From: Coxiellaceae bacterium
GTDB taxonomy: Bacteria; Pseudomonadota; Gammaproteobacteria; Coxiellales; Coxiellaceae
NCBI GenBank assembly: GCA_014238445.1
Contig: JABABC010000206.1
Span: 1 to 15,359 of the forward strand
DNA: 15,359 nt
Direction: 5' to 3'
Part shown: positions 6,315 to 13,787 of the stretch, in pieces
Position numbering within the stretch: the stretch's first letter is position 1
How the letters are laid out: each line of letters begins with the position of its first letter
The notes under the pieces: generated by a model
What the model was told of the DNA's origin: nothing
Databases searched by the model: none
Seen by the model: the letters and a program-made list of their open reading frames with translations, nothing else
Program-made: the position numbers and the translations under genes

Positions 6315-8312
6315 ATGCAGGTTATGTTACCACCGTTAGACAGTGAGGTTGAGACGCATGATCAAGAGCCTGTCCATTTAGCGACCTCGAGTTCTAGCCT
6401 GTTAACGACCTCGAGTTCTAGCCTGGAAGAGGAGGGTGAGCTATCGCTCGATAATGAGGATGATAATTTAAGCGATCAAGAAGGGTCCTCAGAGCCTGCC
6501 AAGGCATTTGCTTATGATTGTTTTCGTCACCAAATGGTATGGCAAGCATTATTATTTGGGGGCGCTTTTGTTTTTGCTAGCATTCAGCTATCGAATATTG
6601 TGGGGTCACCTTCAACTTATGTGGCTTCAGATTATAAGTCATTACGGGAGAATTACCATGATCTCGAAGTGTTATCATTTACAGTACTACAGGTAAGCTG
6701 GACAGTTGGCGTGTTACCGTTGCTAAGCTGGCAGCTGTATGATTGCATAAGGGGTGCGCGAGCCTGGAAAGCTTATATCCCCAATGATGAGCTCAGGGAG
6801 CAATGGCAAAGTGATTGGAAGCATTATAGGCAAGCACGTTTTTTGGAAGTATTTGCAGCTTTATTAGCGGTATTCCCTATCATTGTTTATGCCGTGTTTC
6901 GTGAACCTTGGGCGAACCAAGTCTCTCGGTTTACAACGGTGTTGCATGAGTCGCCTCCTCAGGTGGTCGATTGGCAATCACCAGGCAGTTTTGTGGATCG
7001 TTTTTTTCCTACGTTAGCATCTTCTAACGTGATTAATAATCTGTTGCCTGCTAGTATTTGTTGGATTTCAATACTGATGAGCTATGCCTTCATGCGAGCA
7101 GGTGATGCCTTCTGCTTTTTGTCTCGCCATGTGGATATAAAACAGCCCTCTAGACCTGCTGCAAGAACGTTGCAGCGATTAGCTGCGATGTCTGTTGTGA
7201 CAACATTGCTGGTCTCATTTGTTCCTTTCACGGCCTGGTGGTTATGTCGTAAAAGTGAAGGGGGCGGGATAGAGGTGTATTTAAGTCGATTAATGGGTGA
7301 AGAAAACCAGAGAGATGCAACCGCGTTATTGGCTGGTTGGGTGAGTGAGTCTCATAGTGCTTCTCAGTACGTTAACTCGACCTTGTGTTTTAATATGTCG
7401 CATTGGCCGCTAAACATCACGCACCCGAATGCAACGCAGGGCTGTATTGAGCCAGGATCATTTGAATTTATTCAGTCAGTTGCCATTCGTCGTTGGGAAG
7501 GCGTCCTATATGCAGCTTGGGGTTACAGTGAAATGCCAGTTCCATGGAAGGCTACAATGAACTATACATTGAAAAATACCACGAGTGTGATACTCGCTAA
7601 TACCTGGGAAGTGTCAGAAGATCATATTTTTGTTTTTCCATTTATTAACTTGGGCGAGTTCACGTTATTTGAAGAGTTTGGTGCCTATACCTTCGCTGTT
7701 TTGTTGTTTTATGTGAGTGTTGTGTATGAAGGCTTAGTGGCGGCCGTGAGTCATTCAGGCGCTGTGAATCCTTATTATCATGCTTGGTGTAATGATGCGA
7801 TGGATTTATACCAGAAGTTAATGAGAGTGGCGGATGACTGGAAGCTGTGGTTTATTATACCCACCTTTACTGTTTGGGTTTTGGGATCTAAGTTCTTAGG
7901 TGAGGTGTCCGATGCTCCTAGTCATTTTTGGGAAGTATTTAATGCCTTAATTATTCCAAAGGTGAAAGAACCCGAATGGGAGTCTGTGTCGGCATTTGAT
8001 GCCATTGTTGTGGTTGTTTGGTTTTCAGCTGACCTATTATTAACTGGTTGGTTAGTGAGGGAGGCTGTTAAGCGCTGGTTTGAACGGTATCAAGCCGGTT
8101 CTGAGGAGGATCCGTCATTAGATTCTGAGTTGGATGGACAGAGACACTCGTTGTTTTCTTCACGGTCATCATGGGGTGTGTCTCTGCATGAACTAAAGCC
8201 TTCTATAGCGGATCTACTCTCGTTTTTTGGGGGTGATCGTACTGCCAGTAAGTGTTCAAATGTAAATGATCCCTTGTTAGAAGACGGGGATGTCCTAAAC
8301 TCTGGGGTATGA
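6315..8312 (+). CDS. Multi-pass membrane protein of unknown function (665 aa)
   Basis: I do not recognise the family. The order is an acidic Ser-rich N-terminus (1-65) with a tandem TSSSSL repeat, then eight hydrophobic segments at roughly 76-95, 119-141, 176-195, 240-260, 291-311, 457-479, 511-528 and 562-584, then an 80-residue Ser/Asp-rich tail. Basic residues concentrate in the loops at 143-175 and 261-290 and after 581, so the positive-inside rule places both termini in the cytoplasm. The long loop 312-456 is then on the other side and holds six N-x-S/T sequons (354, 360, 367, 372, 416, 421) and Cys 358 and 377. No channel, transporter or enzyme signature is apparent. The ATG at 6315 has only a weak ribosome binding site (TTGG), and M4 is an alternative start. 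The gene stands alone, divergent from the thiolase gene. A host-directed membrane effector is conceivable but unproven. Confidence 0.85.
   Translation: MQVMLPPLDSEVETHDQEPVHLATSSSSLLTTSSSSLEEEGELSLDNEDDNLSDQEGSSEPAKAFAYDCFRHQMVWQALLFGGAFVFASIQLSNIVGSPSTYVASDYKSLRENYHDLEVLSFTVLQVSWTVGVLPLLSWQLYDCIRGARAWKAYIPNDELREQWQSDWKHYRQARFLEVFAALLAVFPIIVYAVFREPWANQVSRFTTVLHESPPQVVDWQSPGSFVDRFFPTLASSNVINNLLPASICWISILMSYAFMRAGDAFCFLSRHVDIKQPSRPAARTLQRLAAMSVVTTLLVSFVPFTAWWLCRKSEGGGIEVYLSRLMGEENQRDATALLAGWVSESHSASQYVNSTLCFNMSHWPLNITHPNATQGCIEPGSFEFIQSVAIRRWEGVLYAAWGYSEMPVPWKATMNYTLKNTTSVILANTWEVSEDHIFVFPFINLGEFTLFEEFGAYTFAVLLFYVSVVYEGLVAAVSHSGAVNPYYHAWCNDAMDLYQKLMRVADDWKLWFIIPTFTVWVLGSKFLGEVSDAPSHFWEVFNALIIPKVKEPEWESVSAFDAIVVVVWFSADLLLTGWLVREAVKRWFERYQAGSEEDPSLDSELDGQRHSLFSSRSSWGVSLHELKPSIADLLSFFGGDRTASKCSNVNDPLLEDGDVLNSGV
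6382..6425 (+). repeat. Tandem 24-bp repeat within the N-terminal coding region of the membrane protein
   Basis: Two perfect 20-bp copies of cgacctcgagttctagcctg (6382-6401 and 6406-6425) are offset by 24 bp, exactly eight codons. Each encodes T-S-S-S-S-L. Because the period is a multiple of three, copy-number changes would keep the frame. Confidence 0.9.
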
Positions 8313-8361
8313 GTTTTAAGCTTTGACTGATTGATAACAGTGTCACTCAATGAATAAGGTG

Positions 8362-8378
8362 TGAAAATACTATTTTCA
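8362..8378. promoter_or_regulatory. 17-bp perfect dyad upstream of the methyltransferase-pyrD promoter
   Basis: TGAAAAT-act-ATTTTCA lies about 30 bp upstream of the putative -35. It has no T-run after it, so it is unlikely to be a terminator of the preceding gene. It may be an operator for a dimeric regulator, or chance in AT-rich DNA. Confidence 0.3.
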
Positions 8379-8407
8379 TGACTATGGCTTGGTGGTGGAT
8401 CGGTATA

Positions 8408-8435
8408 TTGATAGTGGGCGTTGATTTTATAATAT
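8408..8435 (+). promoter_or_regulatory. Putative promoter of the methyltransferase-pyrD operon
   Basis: TTGATA (8408-8413), 16-bp spacer, TAATAT (8430-8435). A better -10, TATAAT (8428-8433), overlaps it but at only 14 bp from the same -35. Transcription would begin near 8442. Confidence 0.4.
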
Positions 8436-8445
8436 AAAGGTGTTT

Positions 8446-8463
8446 ATGATGTTTAGGTTTTAA
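8446..8463 (+). other. Five-codon leader ORF candidate (MMFRF)
   Basis: ATG ATG TTT AGG TTT TAA with AAGG 5 nt upstream lies between the putative promoter and the methyltransferase ribosome binding site. It could be translated as a leader peptide; it is too short to support from sequence alone. Confidence 0.2.
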
Positions 8464-8485
8464 GTTGAACTGCTAGGAATTGAGA

Positions 8486-9184
8486 ATGTCAGACAGGATG
8501 AAAAGCTACGGTTGGGTGTATGCACTACGTGACTACTATCAAATGTTTGATTTGTCTGATCAAGATTTGACGCGTCGTATTTTGGATTGTCCCGGTAGTA
8601 TTTCCAGTTTTAATGCGGAATTAGCTCAGAAGGGTGTTCAGATAGTGAGTGGTGACTGCCTCTACCAGCAATCATTGCAAGCTGTGAGTGACTATGCTGA
8701 CTCGTTGTATCGATTCAATTGTGATGTGCTCAGTCAGCATCAAGAGCGTGTATCTGGACATGATGCTTCAGTGCTCGATACTATCTTTAATGATTGGCTA
8801 TTAAGCAAGCAGATTTTTTTAGAAGACTATGAGCGTGGTTGTGTAGAAGGGCGTTATCAAGCGATGTCATTGCCCACTTTACCATTTAAAGACGATCAAT
8901 TTGAATTGGCATTATGTACGGATTTTTTAGCTCTGTCATCAACGGCAGCAGAACTTTCTTCAGAAGTTTTAGTGGAGGAGTTATGTCGTGTGGCAGAGGA
9001 AGTGCGTGTTTACCCGTTAATGAATGCCCAAGGTGATATGCATGAAGCTTTGGGTCCGGTGATGTTACGGTTGCAGCAACAAAATTTTGGTGTTGAGGTG
9101 CGAGAAGTTGCGTATGAACAACAGGTTGGTGGTAATGCCATGTTGCGTATCTGGTCAAAAGAATGTTTAGTCACCACAGGTTAA
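8486..9184 (+). CDS. Class I SAM-dependent methyltransferase-like protein (232 aa)
   Basis: The fold signature is that of a Rossmann methyltransferase family seen in many proteobacteria. Motif I is the family variant LDCPGSISSFNAEL (about res. 34-47), followed by the acidic end of strand 2 in SGDCLY, the post-motif LPFKDDQFELALCTDFLAL, the helix EELCRVAEEVRVYPL, and a C-terminal strand pair ending GGNAMLRIW. Substrate is unknown. The start is ATG 8486: AGGA at 8475-8478 lies 7 bp upstream, while the TTG at 8480 that would add two residues overlaps the spacer. It stops 4 nt before the GTG of pyrD, so the two are almost certainly co-transcribed and perhaps translationally coupled. Pyrimidine synthesis needs no such enzyme, so the pairing says little about its substrate. 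Confidence 0.75.
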   Translation: MSDRMKSYGWVYALRDYYQMFDLSDQDLTRRILDCPGSISSFNAELAQKGVQIVSGDCLYQQSLQAVSDYADSLYRFNCDVLSQHQERVSGHDASVLDTIFNDWLLSKQIFLEDYERGCVEGRYQAMSLPTLPFKDDQFELALCTDFLALSSTAAELSSEVLVEELCRVAEEVRVYPLMNAQGDMHEALGPVMLRLQQQNFGVEVREVAYEQQVGGNAMLRIWSKECLVTTG

Positions 9185-9188
9185 TTTT

Positions 9189-10190
9189 GTGATTCCTTAT
9201 GCTTGGTTACGACCTTTATTATTTCGTTTAGAGCCTGAGCTTGCTCATCGAATGATATTATCATTACTACCTTATTTGCCGCTACCGAGAGGTGTCACTG
9301 CCTTAGGTCAACCTATTCAATGTATGGGTTTGACGTTTAAAAACCCTTTGATGTTAGCCGCCGGGTTAGATAAAAACGCTGACCATGTTTCTGCATTATT
9401 ACGCTTAGGGTTTGCGGGTGTTGAGGTGGGTACCGTGACGCCAAGATCTCAGCTAGGTAATCCACAGCCACGTTGTTTTCGTATACCACAAGCAAAAGCC
9501 ATGATTAATCGCATGGGGTTTAATAATAAAGGTGTTGACTATTTGGTACAGCAACTCGCTGGAAAGCGTCATCCTGGTATTATCGGTGTGAATATTGGTA
9601 AAAATAAAGAGACACCGAATGAGCACGCGTTAGAGGACTATCGTTACAGTTTGCGTCGTGTTGCTTCTGTTGCTGATTATGTCACCGTCAATGTTTCGTC
9701 ACCTAATACGCCAGGGTTGCGAGCGCTACAGTCGCCAGAACTATTGAATGCCTTATTGCAAGCCTTGCATCAAGAGCGATTAGACTTGCAGGAGATACAT
9801 CAAAAGCGACTCCCTTTAGCATTGAAAATTACAGTGGATTTAACAGCGGATGATGTTGAAGGTATTGTGGATTGTGCTTTGGCAGCCAATATAGAGGGTT
9901 TGATAGTGAGTAATACAACGATTGATCATCGTCAAGTACAAGCTTTCCCTCATGGTGATGAGGTAGGTGGTGTGAGTGGTGCCCCGTTAACACAAGTGTC
10001 AACGGACATGCTTGATCGTATCCGACAGCAAGTAGGTGGCAGGATGGATTTGATCGGTGTTGGCGGTATCATGACGTCGAGTGATGCGCTGAATCGAATG
10101 AAGGCAGGCGCAACGATATTGCAATTATATACAGGTTTAATTTATCAAGGGCCGACCTTGGTGCGAGACATCTTGCGTGTTCTTGTGTGA
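9189..10190 (+). CDS. pyrD: Dihydroorotate dehydrogenase (quinone), class 2
   Basis: Oxidises dihydroorotate to orotate with FMN and passes electrons to membrane quinone, the fourth step of de novo UMP synthesis. The 333 residues align with E. coli PyrD throughout: CMGLTFKNPLMLAAGLDKN (45-63), GVEVGTVTPR, INRMGFNNKGVD (106-117), GVNIGKNKETP, the orotate and catalytic block NVSSPNTPGLR (168-178, with S171 as the expected catalytic base), LIVSNTTID, GGVSGAPL and GVGGIMTSSDA. The N-terminal segment 1-35, PYAWLRPLLFRLEPELAHRM onward, corresponds to the amphipathic membrane-association helices that define class 2. The start is GTG; AGGT overlapping the upstream stop codon is the ribosome binding site, 7-8 bp away. 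Length is normal and no key residue is missing. Confidence 0.97.
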   Translation: MIPYAWLRPLLFRLEPELAHRMILSLLPYLPLPRGVTALGQPIQCMGLTFKNPLMLAAGLDKNADHVSALLRLGFAGVEVGTVTPRSQLGNPQPRCFRIPQAKAMINRMGFNNKGVDYLVQQLAGKRHPGIIGVNIGKNKETPNEHALEDYRYSLRRVASVADYVTVNVSSPNTPGLRALQSPELLNALLQALHQERLDLQEIHQKRLPLALKITVDLTADDVEGIVDCALAANIEGLIVSNTTIDHRQVQAFPHGDEVGGVSGAPLTQVSTDMLDRIRQQVGGRMDLIGVGGIMTSSDALNRMKAGATILQLYTGLIYQGPTLVRDILRVLV

Positions 10191-10246
10191 GGCGTGCTGT
10201 ATTTGCTTAATGGCATTAACAACCCTTTCCGCTCTGAAGCGCACCA

Positions 10247-10399
10247 ATGTTGTCTGATCCAGATGCCATGCATTTGGCTGTTGAGACCCTTCAGCGATCT
10301 TTTTCTGAATACCGCAATACTCGTAACACTAAACAGGTAGGGTCTAAGATGAATAGCTATGGTGGATTGTCACATATTATATTCAGTATGGGTTTCTGA
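10247..10399 (+). CDS. Doubtful small ORF (50 aa) after pyrD
   Basis: An ATG-started frame reading MLSDPDAMHLAVETLQRS and ending SHIIFSMGF occupies much of the 230-bp gap between pyrD and the convergent 591-aa gene. The first 25 residues form a plausible helix. The ribosome binding site is poor (GAAG about 7 nt upstream) and nothing is recognised. It may be noncoding. No hairpin terminator for pyrD is obvious here. Confidence 0.22.
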   Translation: MLSDPDAMHLAVETLQRSFSEYRNTRNTKQVGSKMNSYGGLSHIIFSMGF

Positions 10400-10420
10400 T
10401 GTCACCTTGTCCTTTGGAAA

Positions 10421-12196
10421 TTATCGCCAGTCGGGTTTAGTGCTTTCGTGGGTGTCATTGATTGAAGCCCCCCTTTTTGATGAACTCATCAGTGAAGATC
10501 TCGTATGCTGTGAAGAGCGCATTGACGTGGCATAACTCATCGGCCTGGTGGTATCTCTTCCATTAAACGATGTCTTAAAGCTGCTTGACCTTGTTGATGA
10601 CCAGTCCGCCTTATCTTCAGATGGCTTGGTCGTTGATCTGGGTTTGTTGCTGGATTGTGAAGCCGTTTTCTTTTTCCCTCTATTGGGGGTAGATGACACT
10701 CTAGAGACAGCAACAGCCCTAAGGTCAAAGGTTGTGTTGAGCTGCTCCAATTGCCTTTCTGATTCTTCAAGGCCAATGTCAATAATATCATTAAGCCTTG
10801 TGTTTTTTGAGTGTGATAGTGGCATCGATTTGTCACAAATAATACAATCAATTTTATCGATAGATTCACCCATGTTTTTTAGTATGCGTTCTAATGACGC
10901 ACCATCATTCATGGCAATCAATCGATGCTTCATCACTTCTCGAAATTGTTTTATAAATGCTGAGGCCATTACATCTAATGAGTGTGTTAAAAGATGCTTG
11001 CCATCGTATGTCTGCATGAGAGATAAAATAAGCTGGTGAGCGGGGCGACTCCCGTTAGGGGTGATCAGGTGGTCATAAATCATTTTTTTAAAAAAGTGTG
11101 TCATATAAACAGACTCTTTTTCATGTTTATCATGAACGAAACAGGGATCTAAAACAGAGGTGTTAAGATAACCTTCAATCATTTTATCGGTTAGCCAATG
11201 TGTCAGCACCTGCTCCACTTGTTCTTGAGATAGTTTTAGCGACTGCTGCAAAACCCGTTTAACACCATTCCAAGCAACTATGCGCTTTGGTAATCGTTCA
11301 AGGTCTATTCTATCTTCCCGCATCTCCCAATTATAATCACTGACAGTTGGGAGTCGAGCTCCATCCGTCGAGTTTTTTATATATAACCCCAGCCATTCAT
11401 CTTTTGCGGCTGGCTGTATAACAATCTCCTGCGCATCCAGGGTTTGTTTGGCCTCAAAATCAACTGGATCTAATAAGCTGGAGAAGCTAGAGACAACACG
11501 ATCGATAAGGCTGGGTGTTATACTGGTATCATGCACTAAACACAGTAAATAAGGCACCACTGACACGACTCGTCGAATCGATACTTCAGATAAATCAGGG
11601 TAAATTTTCTGTAATTCACCGTGTTTCATACCCATCACTGGCAATGCACTGTATGGATTGGAGTACATGAGCAGGCCGACTTCTATACGCTTTACCAAAG
11701 CTCTAGCCTGAGCTGATGCTTGAATAGCATTGTAAGTATTTTCACGATAATTATAGGAGATTTTTCTTGCCAATAATCGACTCGCAACTGAGAATTCTAA
11801 TCGTGTCAATTGCAGGTTAGCGTATGCCAAAGCTAATGACAAATCCGAACGTGTCTCCTGCTGTTTAAGCAAAGCGATAAACTTATCTGCCATAAGAATA
11901 GGCGCTTGAACAACTGGATGAGAAATACCACGAAAAGCATCAGCTGCTTGTGTTGCCTGATCAGATACCACCGTATCAGGTGCTCGTAATCCTTCAGTCA
12001 ATACTAACGCATAATGATGGTGTTGCAGTAAGATACCTTGAAAATAAAAGTCAACTAAGTTGTCATTGTAACTTAATACACTTAACTGCAAACAATCAGT
12101 ATTAGTCTCCTGGTATGAAGATAATCCTGTTAAATAAAAACGACGCGAAAGATCGCTGATTTGCTCATCTGATAGTTTTACCTTAGACCTATCCAT
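10421..12196 (-). CDS. Protein of unknown function with basic Ser/Thr-rich tail (591 aa)
   Basis: I do not recognise this protein. Residues 1-500 are predicted mixed helix and strand, soluble, without signal peptide or membrane segments; a CxxC pair (C451, C454) sits in DCIICDKSMP with His 462 nearby, a possible but incomplete metal site. Residues 501-591 are low-complexity: 36 of 91 are Ser or Thr, 18 are Arg or Lys and only 7 are acidic, so the tail should be disordered and positively charged. ATG 12196 has AAGGA 7 nt upstream, a strong start. The gene converges on pyrD and stands alone. A 14-bp hairpin lies 27 nt upstream of the start. Lack of a known domain, large size and a disordered tail are compatible with a secreted effector, but a house-keeping or structural protein is not excluded. 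Confidence 0.85.
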   Translation of the reverse strand: MDRSKVKLSDEQISDLSRRFYLTGLSSYQETNTDCLQLSVLSYNDNLVDFYFQGILLQHHHYALVLTEGLRAPDTVVSDQATQAADAFRGISHPVVQAPILMADKFIALLKQQETRSDLSLALAYANLQLTRLEFSVASRLLARKISYNYRENTYNAIQASAQARALVKRIEVGLLMYSNPYSALPVMGMKHGELQKIYPDLSEVSIRRVVSVVPYLLCLVHDTSITPSLIDRVVSSFSSLLDPVDFEAKQTLDAQEIVIQPAAKDEWLGLYIKNSTDGARLPTVSDYNWEMREDRIDLERLPKRIVAWNGVKRVLQQSLKLSQEQVEQVLTHWLTDKMIEGYLNTSVLDPCFVHDKHEKESVYMTHFFKKMIYDHLITPNGSRPAHQLILSLMQTYDGKHLLTHSLDVMASAFIKQFREVMKHRLIAMNDGASLERILKNMGESIDKIDCIICDKSMPLSHSKNTRLNDIIDIGLEESERQLEQLNTTFDLRAVAVSRVSSTPNRGKKKTASQSSNKPRSTTKPSEDKADWSSTRSSSFKTSFNGRDTTRPMSYATSMRSSQHTRSSLMSSSKRGASINDTHESTKPDWR

Positions 12197-12223
12197 GTCA
12201 TCATCCTTAATTCAGTGGTTCAT

Positions 12224-12255
12224 AGTGAGTCATTAGAAAGGTTCTAATGACCACT
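12224..12255 (-). promoter_or_regulatory. Long inverted repeat in the leader of the 591-aa gene
   Basis: AGTG-a-GTCATTAGAA (12224-12238), loop AGG, TTCTAATGACCACT (12242-12255): 14 paired bases with one bulged A. It lies between the putative promoter and the ribosome binding site, so it would form in the mRNA leader. No T-run follows on either strand, so a simple terminator is unlikely. Confidence 0.6.
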
Positions 12256-12305
12256 CTGGGATGAAAACAATCTCAAAAAAATGACAACCTGGCAATATTA
12301 GAAAG

Positions 12306-12334
12306 ACTAAAGCATTGAAATAATATTCTGTTAA
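12306..12334 (-). promoter_or_regulatory. Putative promoter of the 591-aa gene
   Basis: Minus-strand TTAACA (12334-12329, 5/6 match), 17-bp spacer, TTTAGT (12311-12306, 4/6 match). The predicted transcript starts near 12299, about 100 nt before the start codon, and includes the long hairpin. Confidence 0.4.
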
Positions 12335-12357
12335 TCTTTTTTATCCGTTATTCATGC

Positions 12358-12819
12358 CTAGTGACTGGCGTTAAGTCGTGTTTTTTTGCATGTGATGGTA
12401 GCGTCATTACTTTTATGACTATTTGCATGATTAATATTAACGACACTTCCATAGTCAAGCGTGTAAACTTGGCTGTTAAAGGTCAATGTGCATGTTGTAT
12501 GTATGATGTAGTTAATGGTATTGATCCCGGTGATGGCTGGTTTAACGTATGCTCCTGTGCCCGGGTAGGGTAATGGATAAAATCCAAAGCTTTTACAGCT
12601 TGAGTTTAAGGGAATACTTCTTGAGGATGTCTGCGTTAGCGGCACAGTCACTCCCATACTATAGGATTTTGGGTCAGAGCAGATCCATAACCCCATCTTG
12701 GTGATCTGACTGTCTTGTGAAATCTAAAAGTGGATGGGTATCCAAACGCTGTTGTCTTTGCTCAACACCATGGGTGTTATGAACAATACACTGAGGGCCA
12801 AAATGGCTGGGTAGTTCAT
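12358..12819 (-). pseudogene. Secreted cysteine-containing protein interrupted by an in-frame TAG
   Basis: An ATG at 12819 with an excellent ribosome binding site (AGGAG at 12830-12826, 6-nt spacing) opens MNYPAILALSVLFITPMVLS, a convincing Sec signal peptide followed by KDNS. Codon 32 is TAG (12726-12724), and the same frame then continues without a stop for 121 codons to 12358. The remainder has four cysteines (WICSDP, SSCKSF, TTCTLT, TITCKK) and a beta-rich, Ser/Thr/Asn-rich composition typical of small exported proteins. A single amber codon in an otherwise intact, well-initiated secreted protein is best read as a recent nonsense mutation. Readthrough or a sequencing error are alternatives. 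Restarting at ATG 12696 would give a 112-residue product without a signal peptide and with no clear ribosome binding site. The family is not recognised. Confidence 0.72.
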
Positions 12820-13028
12820 CGCTCTCTCCTAAAAGGACGTCATATCTGTCATTGTAGTTGAAAAATTTATTTTTTGCTTTTCACATAAAGCCTGGAGAGT
12901 TAGGAGAATCCGCTGAAATGCTCAAAATAATGATGAGTGTCTCATTGAATACAAGAGTGATGCAGTTGCAGAATAGTCCAGCTATGTTTTACTGTAAAAG
13001 AAAGTGAGTGTTAAGTGTGAACAGGTGA

Positions 13029-13664
13029 TTACGAAGAGATTTCCGCATCTAGAAGTTCACGCATTTTCGCTTTGATCATATCGATTGCAATGCGGTTCTC
13101 ACCACCACGAGGAACGTTAATGTCAGCATAGCGTTTGGAAGGCTCAATGAACTGCATGTACATGGGGCGAACCGTCTTTTCATATTGTTCAATCACAGAG
13201 TGTATAGAGCGATCACGTTCTGTTGTATCACGCTTGAGTCGTCTGAGTAGGCATACATCTAAGGCGGTATCCATGAAGATGCGAATGTCCATTAATTCGC
13301 GTAGGCGCTGCTCGACAAAGAGTAAGATGCCTTCGAGTACGATAATCCGATGGTTGCCCACCTTGCGAGTGATTTCTTTGCGTAAGTGTTTACTGTGATC
13401 ATAGATCGGCACATCGACCATTTCATTGCGTTGTAAGGCTTGTAAGTGTTCTAGGAGGAGACTGTGGTCCAGTGCATTAGGGTGATCAAAATTAACTGCT
13501 GCGCGATCCTCCATGCTGAGATGAGTGAGGTCTTTGTAGTAACTGTCTTCGGAAATGATGGCTACCTCATCAGTACCTAGCTCATCAACAATGGTGTGGG
13601 CTAAAAGACTTTTTCCTGAGGCAGAAGCCCCTGAGATGCCAATGATGATAATTTCTTGATTCAT
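13029..13664 (-). CDS. udk: Uridine kinase
   Basis: Phosphorylates uridine and cytidine to UMP and CMP in pyrimidine salvage. The 211-residue product is close to E. coli Udk in length and sequence: P-loop GASASGKS (12-19), EDSYYKDLTHLSMEDR (a substrate-binding block), FDHPNALDHSLLLEHLQAL, VLEGILLF, RRLKRDTTERDRS (lid region), TVRPMYMQFIEPSKRYADI and VPRGGENRIAIDMIKAK. The ATG at 13664 was chosen over one at 13733 because AGGA precedes it by 8 nt and it fits the family N-terminus; the longer form adds 23 residues with no counterpart and no ribosome binding site. It lies downstream of the hydrolase gene on the same strand, separated by about 120 bp that contain a possible terminator. Confidence 0.96.
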   Translation of the reverse strand: MNQEIIIIGISGASASGKSLLAHTIVDELGTDEVAIISEDSYYKDLTHLSMEDRAAVNFDHPNALDHSLLLEHLQALQRNEMVDVPIYDHSKHLRKEITRKVGNHRIIVLEGILLFVEQRLRELMDIRIFMDTALDVCLLRRLKRDTTERDRSIHSVIEQYEKTVRPMYMQFIEPSKRYADINVPRGGENRIAIDMIKAKMRELLDAEISS

Positions 13665-13740
13665 AATGATTTTCCTATTTAGCGCGTCATTAATGTATGT
13701 ATCATACGGGGCCTCAGACAAGGTTGGCGCCATATTAGGG

Positions 13741-13785
13741 CAAAACTCTGATCAATGCTATAGGAATTTCAAGAAATTTCAGAGT
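13741..13785 (-). terminator. Possible terminator between the hydrolase gene and udk
   Basis: On the minus strand, ACTCTGA (13785-13779) pairs with TCAGAGT (13751-13745), followed by TTTG. A nested AATTTC-tt-GAAATT hairpin lies inside. The outer loop is long and the T-run short, so termination may be partial. Confidence 0.35.
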
Positions 13786-13787
13786 AT

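Noticed and set aside
10548..11039. 163-codon + strand frame inside the 591-aa gene
   Set aside because: It is the antisense of the 591-aa coding frame. The minus-strand gene has a strong ribosome binding site and protein-like sequence; the antisense frame has neither recognised domains nor a good start.
12361..12573. 70-codon + strand frame opposite the broken secreted-protein gene
   Set aside because: It starts without a ribosome binding site and lies antisense to a frame that carries a signal peptide and ribosome binding site.
12987..12999. Palindrome TTTTACTGTAAAA between udk and the broken gene
   Set aside because: The one-base centre cannot form a stable hairpin and it does not match an operator consensus I can name; AT-rich palindromes of this size are common by chance.
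13665..13733. Longer uridine kinase starting at ATG 13733
   Set aside because: The 23 extra residues have no counterpart in Udk and no ribosome binding site precedes that ATG, whereas ATG 13664 has AGGA at proper spacing.
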